NCBI GenBank assembly: GCA_017513445.1
Contig: JAFXFS010000018.1
Location: 62,001-126,000 of the forward strand
Reading direction: 5' to 3'
Length of the DNA stretch: 64,000 nucleotides
Origin: Bacteroidales bacterium
GTDB lineage: Bacteria; Bacteroidota; Bacteroidia; Bacteroidales; UBA932
In this document: positions 46,715 to 54,786 of the stretch, piece after piece
Layout of the letters: every line of letters starts with the position of its first letter
Numbering within the stretch: position 1 is the first letter of the stretch
The notes under the pieces: model-generated
The model's input: only the letters and a program-made list of their open reading frames with translations
Database searches by the model: none
Told to the model about the DNA's origin: nothing
Made by a program: the position numbers and the translations under genes

Positions 46715-47800
46715 TTACTCTGTAGCAGCTTTTAATCTCTCAGCATTTTCAGCAATTTGAAGTTGATCTATCACCTCTTGGATTGCACCATCCATAAATA
46801 CAGGGAGATTATACATTGTGTAGTTGATACGGTGATCTGTTACACGAGATTGAGGATAGTTGTAGGTACGAATTTTAGCTGAACGGTCACCTGTAGAAAC
46901 CATAGTCTTTCTCTTTGATGACATCTCATTAAGATACTTTTCATACTCCATATTGTAAAGACGAGTTCTCAACTCTGCAAGAGCTTTATCAAAGTTCTTT
47001 AATTGAGACTTTTCATCCTGACATTGAACCACCAAACCTGAAGGAATGTGAGTCAAACGGATAGCTGAATATGTTGTATTTACAGATTGTCCCCCAGGAC
47101 CTGATGAACAGAATGTATCTTTACGGATATCGTTCATATTCAATTCAATATCAAACTCATCAGCCTCTGGAAGCACAACTACTGATGCAGCAGATGTATG
47201 TACACGACCTTGTGTCTCTGTTTGAGGCACACGTTGCACACGGTGAACACCACTCTCATACTTTAACACACCATAAACTCCCTCACCTGAAACTTTACAA
47301 ATCATCTCTTTGAAACCACCTGCAGCGCCCTCAGATTGACTTGTTACCTCAAGTTTCCAATTTCTCTTTTCGCAGAACTTAGCATACATTCTAAACAGGT
47401 CACCGGCAAAAATTGCTGCCTCATCTCCACCTGTACCACCTCTAATCTCAATGATAGCATTTTTACTATCTTGTGGATCTGCAGGAATCAATAGAAGTTT
47501 GATATTCTCTTCCATATCAGGTAATTGAGACTCTATCTCCGCAACCTCCTCTTTTGCCATCTCTCTCAACTCCTCATCCTTCTCCTTTGACAAAATCTCC
47601 TTTGCTCCCTCTAAATTTTCAATCATCTTGCGATATTTATTACCCGCCTCGACGATTGGCTCCAACTCCTTATACTCTTTATTAAGTTGGACATATTTTT
47701 TCATATCAGCAATTACCTCAGGATCAGACAATTGTCCTGATAAAGTTTCAAATTTTTCGTTAATTCCTGATAATTTCTCTAATAAGCTGTGTTCTGCCAT
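46715..47800 (-). CDS. prfA: Peptide chain release factor 1
   Basis: The 361-aa protein terminates translation at UAA and UAG. The GGQ motif that triggers peptidyl-tRNA hydrolysis is in SSGPGGQSVNTTYSAIRL. The stop-codon recognition PxT motif reads PQT (RVPQTETQGRVHTSA), marking it as RF1 and not RF2. GGTGGDEAAIFAGDLFRMY is also typical. It is the third gene of a mazG-tcdA-prfA unit with short gaps. Confidence 0.98.
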   Translation of the reverse strand: MAEHSLLEKLSGINEKFETLSGQLSDPEVIADMKKYVQLNKEYKELEPIVEAGNKYRKMIENLEGAKEILSKEKDEELREMAKEEVAEIESQLPDMEENIKLLLIPADPQDSKNAIIEIRGGTGGDEAAIFAGDLFRMYAKFCEKRNWKLEVTSQSEGAAGGFKEMICKVSGEGVYGVLKYESGVHRVQRVPQTETQGRVHTSAASVVVLPEADEFDIELNMNDIRKDTFCSSGPGGQSVNTTYSAIRLTHIPSGLVVQCQDEKSQLKNFDKALAELRTRLYNMEYEKYLNEMSSKRKTMVSTGDRSAKIRTYNYPQSRVTDHRINYTMYNLPVFMDGAIQEVIDQLQIAENAERLKAATE

Positions 47801-47811
47801 AAAACTTTTAT

Positions 47812-48549
47812 TTATTCAACCTGCGAAGATACGCAATTTTTTAGAATATATTCAATTACTCCTTGAGCACATATTAATCCGAATGCAGCAGGAAGGTAGG
47901 AAATTGTACCAACTTGAGACTTTTTATTCCTCTCTTCCATCTCTATAATAGCATCTCTTTGAGGCAACTCTTCTGAAAAGACCACCTTAAAACCCTTACT
48001 AATACCCATCTTACGCAACTTTTTTCTGATAATGTATGCCAATGGGCAGTTAAAAGATTTTGAGATATCTGCTATTTTAATTTTTGTAGCATCAAATTTT
48101 GCCCCTGCCCCCATTGATGAAATAAGTGGTAACTTATGATTAACGCAATATGATATCAAAGCCAATTTTGGAGAGAGTGTATCAATTGCATCAACCAAAA
48201 AATCAATTTTATGAGGAGATAGGAGCTCCTCAACATTTTCCGGTGTAAGATATTCATCTATAACTGTCAAATTAAGTTGTGGATTTATATCCTTTAACCG
48301 TTGTGCCATTACCTCACTCTTTTGATGACCAAGGGTAGATTCCAAAGCAAGCAACTGCCTGTTTTTATTTGTTATACTTACTGCATCAGAATCTAAAATT
48401 AATATATTTCCTATGCCAGAACGCACCAACATCTCTGCTGCATAAGCACCCACTCCTCCAAGACCAACTACAGCCACAGAGAACTCTGAGAATATCTTTA
48501 TAACATCCTCACCAACAAGTAGTTGTGTACGCTCTATCCAATTTCCCAT
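47812..48549 (-). CDS. tcdA: tRNA threonylcarbamoyladenosine dehydratase (ThiF/E1 family)
   Basis: The 245-aa E1-like enzyme cyclises N6-threonylcarbamoyladenosine (t6A37) of ANN-decoding tRNAs to ct6A. The nucleotide-binding loop VVGLGGVGAYAAEMLVRSGIG, DSDAVSITNKNRQ and DFLVDAIDTL are typical, and SSMGAGAKFD is a TcdA-specific stretch. Length is slightly below E. coli TcdA (268 aa). It starts 3 bp after mazG and lies 11 bp before prfA, so three translation- or nucleotide-quality genes are co-transcribed. Confidence 0.9.
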   Translation of the reverse strand: MGNWIERTQLLVGEDVIKIFSEFSVAVVGLGGVGAYAAEMLVRSGIGNILILDSDAVSITNKNRQLLALESTLGHQKSEVMAQRLKDINPQLNLTVIDEYLTPENVEELLSPHKIDFLVDAIDTLSPKLALISYCVNHKLPLISSMGAGAKFDATKIKIADISKSFNCPLAYIIRKKLRKMGISKGFKVVFSEELPQRDAIIEMEERNKKSQVGTISYLPAAFGLICAQGVIEYILKNCVSSQVE

Positions 48550-48552
48550 ATA

Positions 48553-49368
48553 CTACAAACCCTTCTCTTTTGCCTCATCCCAATACTTATCCATCTGCTC
48601 AAGATTCATGTCAGCAAATGTCAACCCATCCTTACGGGCAGCCAATTCCAAGTATGTAAAGCGATTCTTGAACTTAAGACAAGTTGTCTCAAGAGCTGTA
48701 TCAGGATTTAGATCATATAATCTTGAAGCATTTACAAGTGAGAATAGAAGATCACCTAACTCTCCTTGTGCCTTATTTACAGAATCAGGATTGCTTGTAT
48801 CAAGGTGTTGTAACTCTGATTGAAATTCACCAATCTCCTCTTTAACCTTATCCCAAACATCCTCTTTCTTATCCCAATCAAAACCTACGGCACGTGCTTT
48901 ATCCTGCATTCTATAGGCCTTAACAAGAGGTGGAAGATGTGCCGGCACACCTGAAAGAACTGTCTTATTTCCATCTTTCTCTTTAGTTTTCAATTGTTCC
49001 CAGTTTTGGATAACCTCACCGGCATCAGCAACTTTTGTCTCAGAGAATACGTGTGGATGGCGATATACCAGTTTTGTACAGAGCATATCAATCACGTCAA
49101 CTATATCAAACAACCCCTTCTCCTCTCCTATTTTTGCATAGAAGACAATATGTAACAATATATCACCCAACTCTTTAGCAATATTTTTATCATCACTTGC
49201 CAAAATTGCCTCACTCAATTCGTAGGTCTCTTCAATTGTTAATGGGCGCAAAGATTCGGTAGTCTGCTCTCTATCCCAAGGACATTTTTCTCTCAACTCA
49301 TCCATAATATCAAGCAGGTGAGCGAAAGCTTTCATCTGACGTTCTCTATCCATCTCTTTATATTTCAA
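48553..49368 (-). CDS. mazG: Nucleoside triphosphate pyrophosphohydrolase MazG
   Basis: The 271-aa house-cleaning enzyme hydrolyses (d)NTPs to monophosphates and pyrophosphate. Tandem MazG domains are visible: the first has CPWDREQTTESLRPLTIEE and ELGDILLHIVFYAKIGEE with the EExxD-type metal site, and the second has VGFDWDKKEDVWDKV and ELGDLLFSLVNASR. It may also degrade alarmone or modified nucleotides. A TATCTTTG -7 element lies upstream on the minus strand at 49388-49395. Confidence 0.95.
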   Translation of the reverse strand: MKYKEMDRERQMKAFAHLLDIMDELREKCPWDREQTTESLRPLTIEETYELSEAILASDDKNIAKELGDILLHIVFYAKIGEEKGLFDIVDVIDMLCTKLVYRHPHVFSETKVADAGEVIQNWEQLKTKEKDGNKTVLSGVPAHLPPLVKAYRMQDKARAVGFDWDKKEDVWDKVKEEIGEFQSELQHLDTSNPDSVNKAQGELGDLLFSLVNASRLYDLNPDTALETTCLKFKNRFTYLELAARKDGLTFADMNLEQMDKYWDEAKEKGL

Positions 49369-49387
49369 ATTGTTAATATTAAGCGGA

Positions 49388-49395
49388 CAAAGATA
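49388..49395 (-). promoter_or_regulatory. -7 element of the mazG-tcdA-prfA operon
   Basis: The minus strand reads TATCTTTG (TAnnTTTG), 19 bp upstream of the mazG start. No clear -33 element at the ideal distance. Confidence 0.55.
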
Positions 49396-49478
49396 GAACT
49401 AATTTTATTTACTTGTCTTAAGAAGAGGTTAAAAAATTAATTATGAACAAATTATTACATTTAATACAAAAAAAATCC

Positions 49479-49486
49479 TACATTTG
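49479..49486 (+). promoter_or_regulatory. -7 element of the CoA-transferase gene
   Basis: TACATTTG is an exact TAnnTTTG match, 36 nt before the ATG at 49523. The -33 region is AT-rich without a clear TTTG. Confidence 0.55.
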
Positions 49487-49522
49487 AAGATTATTTGAAT
49501 CAATTATCATAATTTTATAAAA

Positions 49523-50827
49523 ATGAACAAAAATATCCATTTTGTTAGTGCCGATGAGGCCGTTAAAGTCGTTAAATCAGGCGACCATATTCATTTTAGT
49601 AGCGTTGCAAGTGCTCCTAAAGTTTTGATTGAAGCTCTTTGTCGCAGAGGCGATGCTGGAGAGTTGAGAGATGTAAGAATTCACCACCTTCACACAGAGG
49701 GACAAGCTCCTTACACTGACGCTAAGTACGAAGGAATTTTCTTCCACCAAGCATTTTTCGTTGGAGGTAATGTTCGTAAAAATGTTCAAGCAGGTTATGC
49801 TGACTACATTCCAATCTTCCTAAGCGAAACTCAAAAACTTTATCGTTCAGGTGCTCTTCCTTGCGATGTGGCAATGATTCAAGTTTCTACTCCAGACAAA
49901 CACGGTTATGTATCATTAGGTACTTCAGTTGATGCTACTTTGGCTGCAATCGAATGTGCAAGAGTGGTTATCGCAGTTGTTAACAAACACGTTCCAAGAT
50001 CTTGGGGTGACGCTATGATTCCTCTAAGTATGATTGACTACTTCGTTGAAGATGACGCTGTTCTTGAACCTGCTCACTTCACTGAACCATCAGAAATCGA
50101 AAAGGCAATCGGTATCAATTGTGCTAATCTAATTGAAGATGGTGCAACTCTTCAAATGGGTATCGGTGCTATTCCTAATGCAGTTCTTGCTCAACTTGGC
50201 AACCATAAAAACCTTGGTATCCACACTGAAATGTTCGCTGATGGCGTTCTTCCTCTTGTTGAAAAAGGGGTTATTAACGGTGCAAACAAAGCTATTGACA
50301 AGGGTAAAATGGTATCTACATTCCTAATGGGATCACAAGAGTGCTACGACTTTATTGATGATAATCCAATGGTAGCTATGATGGATGTTGGATATACTAA
50401 CGATCCATTCGTAATTGCAAAGAACCCTAAGGTAACAGCTATCAACTCAGCTCTTCAAGTTGATATCACTGGTCAAGTCTGTGCAGACTCACTTGGAACT
50501 AAATTCTATTCAGGTGTTGGTGGTCAAATTGACTTCATCTATGGTGCTTCACTTTCTCAAGGTGGTAAAGCAATCATTGCAATGCCATCGGCTACTAACA
50601 AAGGTGTAAGTAAAATCTCTCCTATTTTAACTCCAGGTGCAGGTGTTGTTACTACAAGAAACCACATCCACTGGTTCGTTACTGAATATGGTGCAGTTAA
50701 TCTATATGGAAAATCTCTTCAAGAGAGAGCCAAACTTATCATTAGTGTTGCTCACCCTGATGCTCGTGAAGAGTTGGATAGAGCTGCTTTCGAACGCTTT
50801 GGTCCACACTTCCATTTCGTAGGATAA
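49523..50827 (+). CDS. Acetyl-CoA hydrolase/transferase family CoA-transferase
   Basis: The 434-aa protein is a class I-type CoA-transferase of the acetate/4-hydroxybutyrate CoA-transferase group. The likely catalytic Glu lies in GIHTEMFADG, and QMGIGAIPNAVL and GVGGQIDFIYGASLSQGGK are family motifs. It would move CoA between acyl-CoA and acetate, propionate, butyrate or 4-hydroxybutyrate in fermentation; specificity cannot be read from the sequence. The strongly biased codons (CTT, GCT, GGT) and the strong terminator suggest a highly expressed fermentation enzyme. It is a single-gene unit. Confidence 0.92.
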   Translation: MNKNIHFVSADEAVKVVKSGDHIHFSSVASAPKVLIEALCRRGDAGELRDVRIHHLHTEGQAPYTDAKYEGIFFHQAFFVGGNVRKNVQAGYADYIPIFLSETQKLYRSGALPCDVAMIQVSTPDKHGYVSLGTSVDATLAAIECARVVIAVVNKHVPRSWGDAMIPLSMIDYFVEDDAVLEPAHFTEPSEIEKAIGINCANLIEDGATLQMGIGAIPNAVLAQLGNHKNLGIHTEMFADGVLPLVEKGVINGANKAIDKGKMVSTFLMGSQECYDFIDDNPMVAMMDVGYTNDPFVIAKNPKVTAINSALQVDITGQVCADSLGTKFYSGVGGQIDFIYGASLSQGGKAIIAMPSATNKGVSKISPILTPGAGVVTTRNHIHWFVTEYGAVNLYGKSLQERAKLIISVAHPDAREELDRAAFERFGPHFHFVG

Positions 50828-50851
50828 TCTATAATAGTAGATAAATATCAA

Positions 50852-50886
50852 AACATCTTCCGCTATATTGTGGAAGATGTTTTTTT
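50852..50886 (+). terminator. CoA-transferase terminator
   Basis: AACATCTTCC (50852-50861) and GGAAGATGTT (50872-50881) form a perfect 10-bp stem with a 10-nt loop, followed by a T-run to 50887. Confidence 0.93.
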
Positions 50887-50894
50887 ATCATAAA

Positions 50895-50939
50895 GGGTAA
50901 AAAAGAGGCTGAATGAAAAGTATATTTTCATTCAGCCTC
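50895..50939 (-). terminator. Second terminator of the DUF5009 operon (minus strand)
   Basis: GAGGCTGAATGAAAA (50905-50919) and TTTTCATTCAGCCTC (50925-50939) form a perfect 15-bp stem with a 5-nt loop. On the minus strand the stem is followed by a T-run (the A-rich 50899-50904), so it terminates leftward transcription. Confidence 0.85.
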
Positions 50940-50942
50940 CTA

Positions 50943-50984
50943 ACAAAAAGGGGATGACTAATTTACTTTTTAGTCATCCCCTTT
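50943..50984 (-). terminator. First terminator of the DUF5009 operon (minus strand)
   Basis: AAAGGGGATGACTAA (50947-50961) and TTAGTCATCCCCTTT (50970-50984) form a perfect 15-bp stem with an 8-nt loop, followed on the minus strand by TTTTT. It lies 20 bp after the DUF5009 gene. Confidence 0.88.
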
Positions 50985-51004
50985 AATATATGCCTCTGAT
51001 ATTA

Positions 51005-52216
51005 TCAGACTTTCAACTTAAGGTAAAGTTTATTCATACACCAAGTAAGGCCTACGCAAACCAACGAGAAGATGATGCAAGAGAGGATTCCTAAAAATCC
51101 GCTATGACACCACTCTGGTCTAATTTGTGATATTCCAAATAACATAAAGATATTACCAAGAATTGTAGGCACAAGATAACAAGTCAAGGTTGCCTCACCT
51201 GCAGGTGCAATAAACTTGAACCAAGATGCCTTACCTTTAGATACAAGCCAAACTATAACTCCATATAGGAATACTGCTATTGCTGAGCTATATAGTACCC
51301 AAGGTGCTGTTGCCTGAATCTTCGAAATAATCCAGAAATTATTAGTGATAAGACCTCCCAATGCAAGAATTGCAGCAACAATTGTTGTGAAAGCAACAAA
51401 TGGAATCTTCTTATCTCTAAGTTTCAATTCAGTCACAGAGAGAATAATACCACCCATAGTCAATGCGCCGTGAGCTCCTGTACCGATATTCAAAATCTGA
51501 TCAGTTACTGTATAAAGAGCATTATTCTGAGGGATATTCAAAAGAGGTTCTCCTGATGCAGTCAACTTACATCTCAACATACTCCATACCAAGAAGATAG
51601 CCCACATTAAGATTAGTTTCTTAAGGTCGGTGCGAACAAAGTAATAGATAAATGCACAAACCAAATATGTCCATCCGATAAGACCTAAAATGCCCCACCA
51701 TCCGGCTCTGATAAGATTACCCTTTGGATCTACATAAATTACAATCATAAAGATAAGCAGAGCAACGCCTACATACTTTAATACTTTGTAAAGTAATCTT
51801 CTGTTCTTGTTCTCAGTTCGAGGATAAATATTCCATATCAAGAAGAAAGAGGCCAAAACCAAAAGTTTATAAACAGGCTTTGCTATACCAACTTCAGGAG
51901 CAATGTTTCCTGTATTCTGTAGCATAATACCCATTACAATCAATGCCAAAGTTCTTGTCAAGATATGTGAAGCAACTTGAACACCAGTTCTTCCCTTCTT
52001 GAAAGCATTCTCTAATGCATACGGTATTGACATACCGACAACAAACAAGAAACAAGGGAAAACGATATCAGAGAGGCCTAAATAATCCTCATTCATACCT
52101 GCGTGACCCAACCATTTTGGATACTCAATTGTCCATAGGTCATTCACGAAAATCATCAGGGTCATTGTTAATGCCCTGATGATATCTATTGCTTTATTCC
52201 TTCCGGTAAAATCCAT
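51005..52216 (-). CDS. DUF5009/HGSNAT-like multi-pass membrane protein (NagX type)
   Basis: The 403-aa protein has about ten transmembrane helices. The start RNKAIDIIRALTMTLMIFVN with the following GHAGMN and PCFLFVVGMSIPYAL segments matches the family related to heparan-alpha-glucosaminide N-acetyltransferase (HGSNAT) and to bacterial NagX, linked to amino-sugar uptake or acylation. The eukaryotic enzyme's catalytic His is likely the H of the LGHAGMNEDY region. It is followed by two terminators and starts 7 bp after a lipoprotein gene on the same strand. Its true reaction is uncertain. Confidence 0.82.
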   Translation of the reverse strand: MDFTGRNKAIDIIRALTMTLMIFVNDLWTIEYPKWLGHAGMNEDYLGLSDIVFPCFLFVVGMSIPYALENAFKKGRTGVQVASHILTRTLALIVMGIMLQNTGNIAPEVGIAKPVYKLLVLASFFLIWNIYPRTENKNRRLLYKVLKYVGVALLIFMIVIYVDPKGNLIRAGWWGILGLIGWTYLVCAFIYYFVRTDLKKLILMWAIFLVWSMLRCKLTASGEPLLNIPQNNALYTVTDQILNIGTGAHGALTMGGIILSVTELKLRDKKIPFVAFTTIVAAILALGGLITNNFWIISKIQATAPWVLYSSAIAVFLYGVIVWLVSKGKASWFKFIAPAGEATLTCYLVPTILGNIFMLFGISQIRPEWCHSGFLGILSCIIFSLVCVGLTWCMNKLYLKLKV

Positions 52217-52223
52217 AATAACT

Positions 52224-52628
52224 CTATTGTTTTGTTAATGTAATCAAAGCATCACGGCACACAAAGTGTCCTTTGTGATTATCCTCTCCCTCTTCGAAAA
52301 GGGTAAGTTTTCCTGTGATTGTTTGCTCTTTAAAATAACCGCCATTCTTTTCTCCATCAAAATCGCGGGCAGTTAGATAAAGGATGTCTACATAAGGAAC
52401 TCCATATTCCGAGATAGTAAATGTACCATCTTCTGCGGTGATAGCTGATATAGTATATCCATCAATCGCGATATTTAATGAAACAACGATTGAGTCGATA
52501 GGATTACCTTCATTATCTGTAACCTGACCAAACACAGTTACATCCATAGTTGAGAAATTCATTAAGCCACAAGAGACAAGCCCCAGTGAAGCTATCAAAG
52601 AGATAATTAAAACTTTAATTTTTTTCAT
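52224..52628 (-). CDS. Small lipoprotein with carboxypeptidase-regulatory-like domain
   Basis: The 134-aa product starts with a lipoprotein signal (MKKIKVLIISLIASLGLVSCGL, lipobox LVSC). One CnaB/CarboxypepD_reg-like beta-sandwich follows (VFGQVTDNEGNPIDSIVVSL, then AEDGTFTISEYG). The segment ARDFDGEKNGGYF resembles lipoproteins described as partners of radical SAM proteins in Bacteroidota, but the only radical SAM genes in the window are far away. It is probably surface-exposed or periplasmic. Function unknown. It is separated from the GntR gene upstream by 47 bp. Confidence 0.78.
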   Translation of the reverse strand: MKKIKVLIISLIASLGLVSCGLMNFSTMDVTVFGQVTDNEGNPIDSIVVSLNIAIDGYTISAITAEDGTFTISEYGVPYVDILYLTARDFDGEKNGGYFKEQTITGKLTLFEEGEDNHKGHFVCRDALITLTKQ

Positions 52629-52675
52629 AATGTTATATTAGTTTACCTTGATTGACAAAAGTATGAAAAAAAACA

Positions 52676-53014
52676 TTACTTGCAAAGTTCAGAGATATCA
52701 ATACCTAACAATTTTATTCTCTTTTTAATTAATGGTAGTTCATTTTCGATAAACTCTCTTCTTTGTGCCGCCAGAATATTCTCTCTCGCATCAGCAGACA
52801 CGAAGTATCCTGTACCTCTTTTATTGAAAATTATCCCCTCATAAGATAGTTTCTCATAACTCCTCATTATGGTATTCGGATTAACTCCAATTTCCCCACC
52901 CATCTCCCTCACTGAAGGGATACGACTCTCTTCTATGTACTCACCTGAGAGTATTTTTTCACAGATAGAGTCATAAATCTGGATATAAATCGGTTTGTTA
53001 TCTACAAATTCCAT
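52676..53014 (-). CDS. GntR family regulator, YtrA subfamily
   Basis: The 112-aa protein has only the winged helix-turn-helix (residues about 8-75: IYDSICEKILSGEYIEESRIPSVREMG, NPNTIMRSYEKLSYEGIIFNKRGTGYFV) and a short C-terminal dimerisation helix, which defines the YtrA subfamily. It is the last gene of an ABC transporter operon (ATPase, permease, regulator) and starts 4 bp after the permease gene. It most likely represses that operon through the palindrome GTGTATTA-N6-TAATACAC in front of the ATPase gene. Confidence 0.92.
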   Translation of the reverse strand: MEFVDNKPIYIQIYDSICEKILSGEYIEESRIPSVREMGGEIGVNPNTIMRSYEKLSYEGIIFNKRGTGYFVSADARENILAAQRREFIENELPLIKKRIKLLGIDISELCK

Positions 53015-53018
53015 AATA

Positions 53019-53831
53019 CTAATATTTAATGGTTTTTATTCGATAGAAAAGTCCCCAGACTAAAGCAATCAACATAAGTATATCACTAATAATGTCAATT
53101 AAGACAAATTTATCAACATTATTAAAAACAGACAATGCTATCTGCTCCTCTGTAAGTGTTGTCATATCAATACTATGATAGATTATCGGTCCGACAATAG
53201 AGCCGAGTATTGATGAAACAACTATTATTACTAAAATAGTTCGTGCAACTTTCGCACGTTTGAAACAAATAGCACCAAGAAGAAATGTAGACATCAATAT
53301 TATATGATCATCTATTTGAGCGAATGGGTTGGTAAATGATTCAACCTCTGTCCCCTCTGTCACAAACTTCACTTGGGAGATAAAATCAACAATTTCTGTA
53401 GTAAATAGAGGAACAGTGACATTCGGGTCTAAAAGAAAAATCACATAATCTATTGATACATATACAATTATAAATATTGCCGGAATAATAATTGCTGTAT
53501 TCAATAGCATTGAAATCAATTTCTCCATAGAAGATACCGGCAATAAAGTATATGCAGAACCACTTCTTTTATTTGTTATATAGCCGTAACATTTAGCCGG
53601 TATTGTCAGTGCCATTATAACAAAGGCAAATGCTAAAATTACCCATCGCTCAGCAATTCCGGGAACATTATATCCGAAGCCAAAAATCAAACTAACAAAT
53701 ATGGTAATTAGATAGGCCATAAGACCGGTCAATGATAAAATCAGTAACGAAAGTCCATAATTGGCGAGACACCTCTTGAAATCACTGACAAAGAAATTTC
53801 CAAAACGTTTGAAATTAAAAATATCTGACAT
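53019..53831 (-). CDS. ABC-2 type permease of the GntR-regulated exporter
   Basis: The 270-aa protein has six predicted transmembrane helices (starting around residues 18, 60, 110, 180, 200 and 240). It is the membrane half of a transporter with the ATPase encoded 8 bp upstream. The TLLPVSSMEKL stretch after helix 2 is common in this kind of Bacteroidota ABC-2 permease. Substrate is unknown; in Firmicutes YtrA-controlled transporters respond to cell-wall antibiotics. Confidence 0.82.
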   Translation of the reverse strand: MSDIFNFKRFGNFFVSDFKRCLANYGLSLLILSLTGLMAYLITIFVSLIFGFGYNVPGIAERWVILAFAFVIMALTIPAKCYGYITNKRSGSAYTLLPVSSMEKLISMLLNTAIIIPAIFIIVYVSIDYVIFLLDPNVTVPLFTTEIVDFISQVKFVTEGTEVESFTNPFAQIDDHIILMSTFLLGAICFKRAKVARTILVIIVVSSILGSIVGPIIYHSIDMTTLTEEQIALSVFNNVDKFVLIDIISDILMLIALVWGLFYRIKTIKY

Positions 53832-53839
53832 AACTAAAC

Positions 53840-54670
53840 CTATTTATTGTTAAACATCTCTTTAATCATTGTTTTATTTGCCTGAACAGCATTGAAGAGT
53901 GCTTCTAGATTGACCTTACTATCAGCACCATCTTGATTTACAAGCACTTGAACGCTACCACCAGGAGTTATCTCTTTGTATAAAGCATTATCCTTAAGTG
54001 TGTTTGAGTAGTCAAAATATAGTTTCTGCGAAATCTCATCAACAGTCGCATTTAGTAGGACATCTTTATTGTCAAGTATGATAATCGGATCTATAACATT
54101 CTCTAAATCACGCACTTGGTGTGTAGAAATGAGAACTGTTGAATCTTCTGAAACATACTGTAAAAGTGCCTTTCTAAATAGTGCTTTAGATGGGATATCA
54201 AGACCATTTGTTGGCTCATCCATATAGAGATATTTACAGTTACAAGCTAAAGCAAAGGCGATGTAACTCTTTTTCAACTGACCCGCAGACATTTTACTCA
54301 TATTTTGATTAAGGTCATTGTCAAAAAGTTGCATTATCTCTTTGAACTTATCTAAACTGAAGTTTACCCAAAACTTTCCATAATTCTTTGCAAATGCTAT
54401 AGCACTCATATTGACAGGTGCCACATCGTCTGAAAGGAAGTATTGGTTTGAGAGAAATGATGGCTTTCTATCAAAAGGTTTGAAGCCATCAACATTAATA
54501 GTACCTTCCTGGCAAACCTTTAAGCCAGACAACAGGGTAAGTAAAGTGGTTTTTCCAACACCATTTTCGCCTAAAAGACCATAAATTTTACCATCCTCTA
54601 ATTGAAAAGAGATATCCTTTAAGACCAATGACTTACCATAACTGAATGAAATTTTGTTTACCTCGATCAT
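53840..54670 (-). CDS. ABC transporter ATP-binding protein
   Basis: The 276-aa ABC ATPase has Walker A GENGVGKTT (around residues 34-42), a Q-loop region with SNQYFLSD, the signature MSAGQLKKS, Walker B KYLYMDEPTNGLD and the H-loop ISTHQVRD. It has a C-terminal extension of about 60 residues. It is the first gene of an ATPase-permease-GntR operon. The operator palindrome overlaps its predicted transcription start, so it is probably repressed by the GntR product. Confidence 0.93.
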   Translation of the reverse strand: MIEVNKISFSYGKSLVLKDISFQLEDGKIYGLLGENGVGKTTLLTLLSGLKVCQEGTINVDGFKPFDRKPSFLSNQYFLSDDVAPVNMSAIAFAKNYGKFWVNFSLDKFKEIMQLFDNDLNQNMSKMSAGQLKKSYIAFALACNCKYLYMDEPTNGLDIPSKALFRKALLQYVSEDSTVLISTHQVRDLENVIDPIIILDNKDVLLNATVDEISQKLYFDYSNTLKDNALYKEITPGGSVQVLVNQDGADSKVNLEALFNAVQANKTMIKEMFNNK

Positions 54671-54685
54671 AATTTTAATTTATTA

Positions 54686-54717
54686 GTGTATTAGTGTTGT
54701 AATACACCGCAAAGATG
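54686..54717 (-). promoter_or_regulatory. GntR operator and -7 element of the ABC operon
   Basis: GTGTATTA (54686-54693) and TAATACAC (54700-54707) are perfect 8-bp inverted arms with a 6-nt spacer. Directly upstream on the minus strand is CATCTTTG (54710-54717), a near-match to TAnnTTTG. The palindrome would cover the transcription start, a classic repressor position. Confidence 0.75.
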
Positions 54718-54721
54718 AACA

Positions 54722-54768
54722 AAAAAATTATCTTTCCAAAAAATTTTTACACTTTTTGAAAAGATAAT
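54722..54768 (-). terminator. Amidase gene terminator
   Basis: ATTATCTTTCCAAAAA (54727-54742) and TTTTTGAAAAGATAAT (54753-54768) pair over 16 bp with one mismatch and a 10-nt loop. On the minus strand the stem is followed by TTTTTTT. Confidence 0.82.
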
Positions 54769-54786
54769 CCTCTATTTGTTAAAAAT

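Noticed and set aside
46433-46760. ORFs across the end of uvrA and the palindrome cluster on both strands
   Set aside because: They read repeats and antisense of uvrA; composition is not protein-like and no start signals are present.
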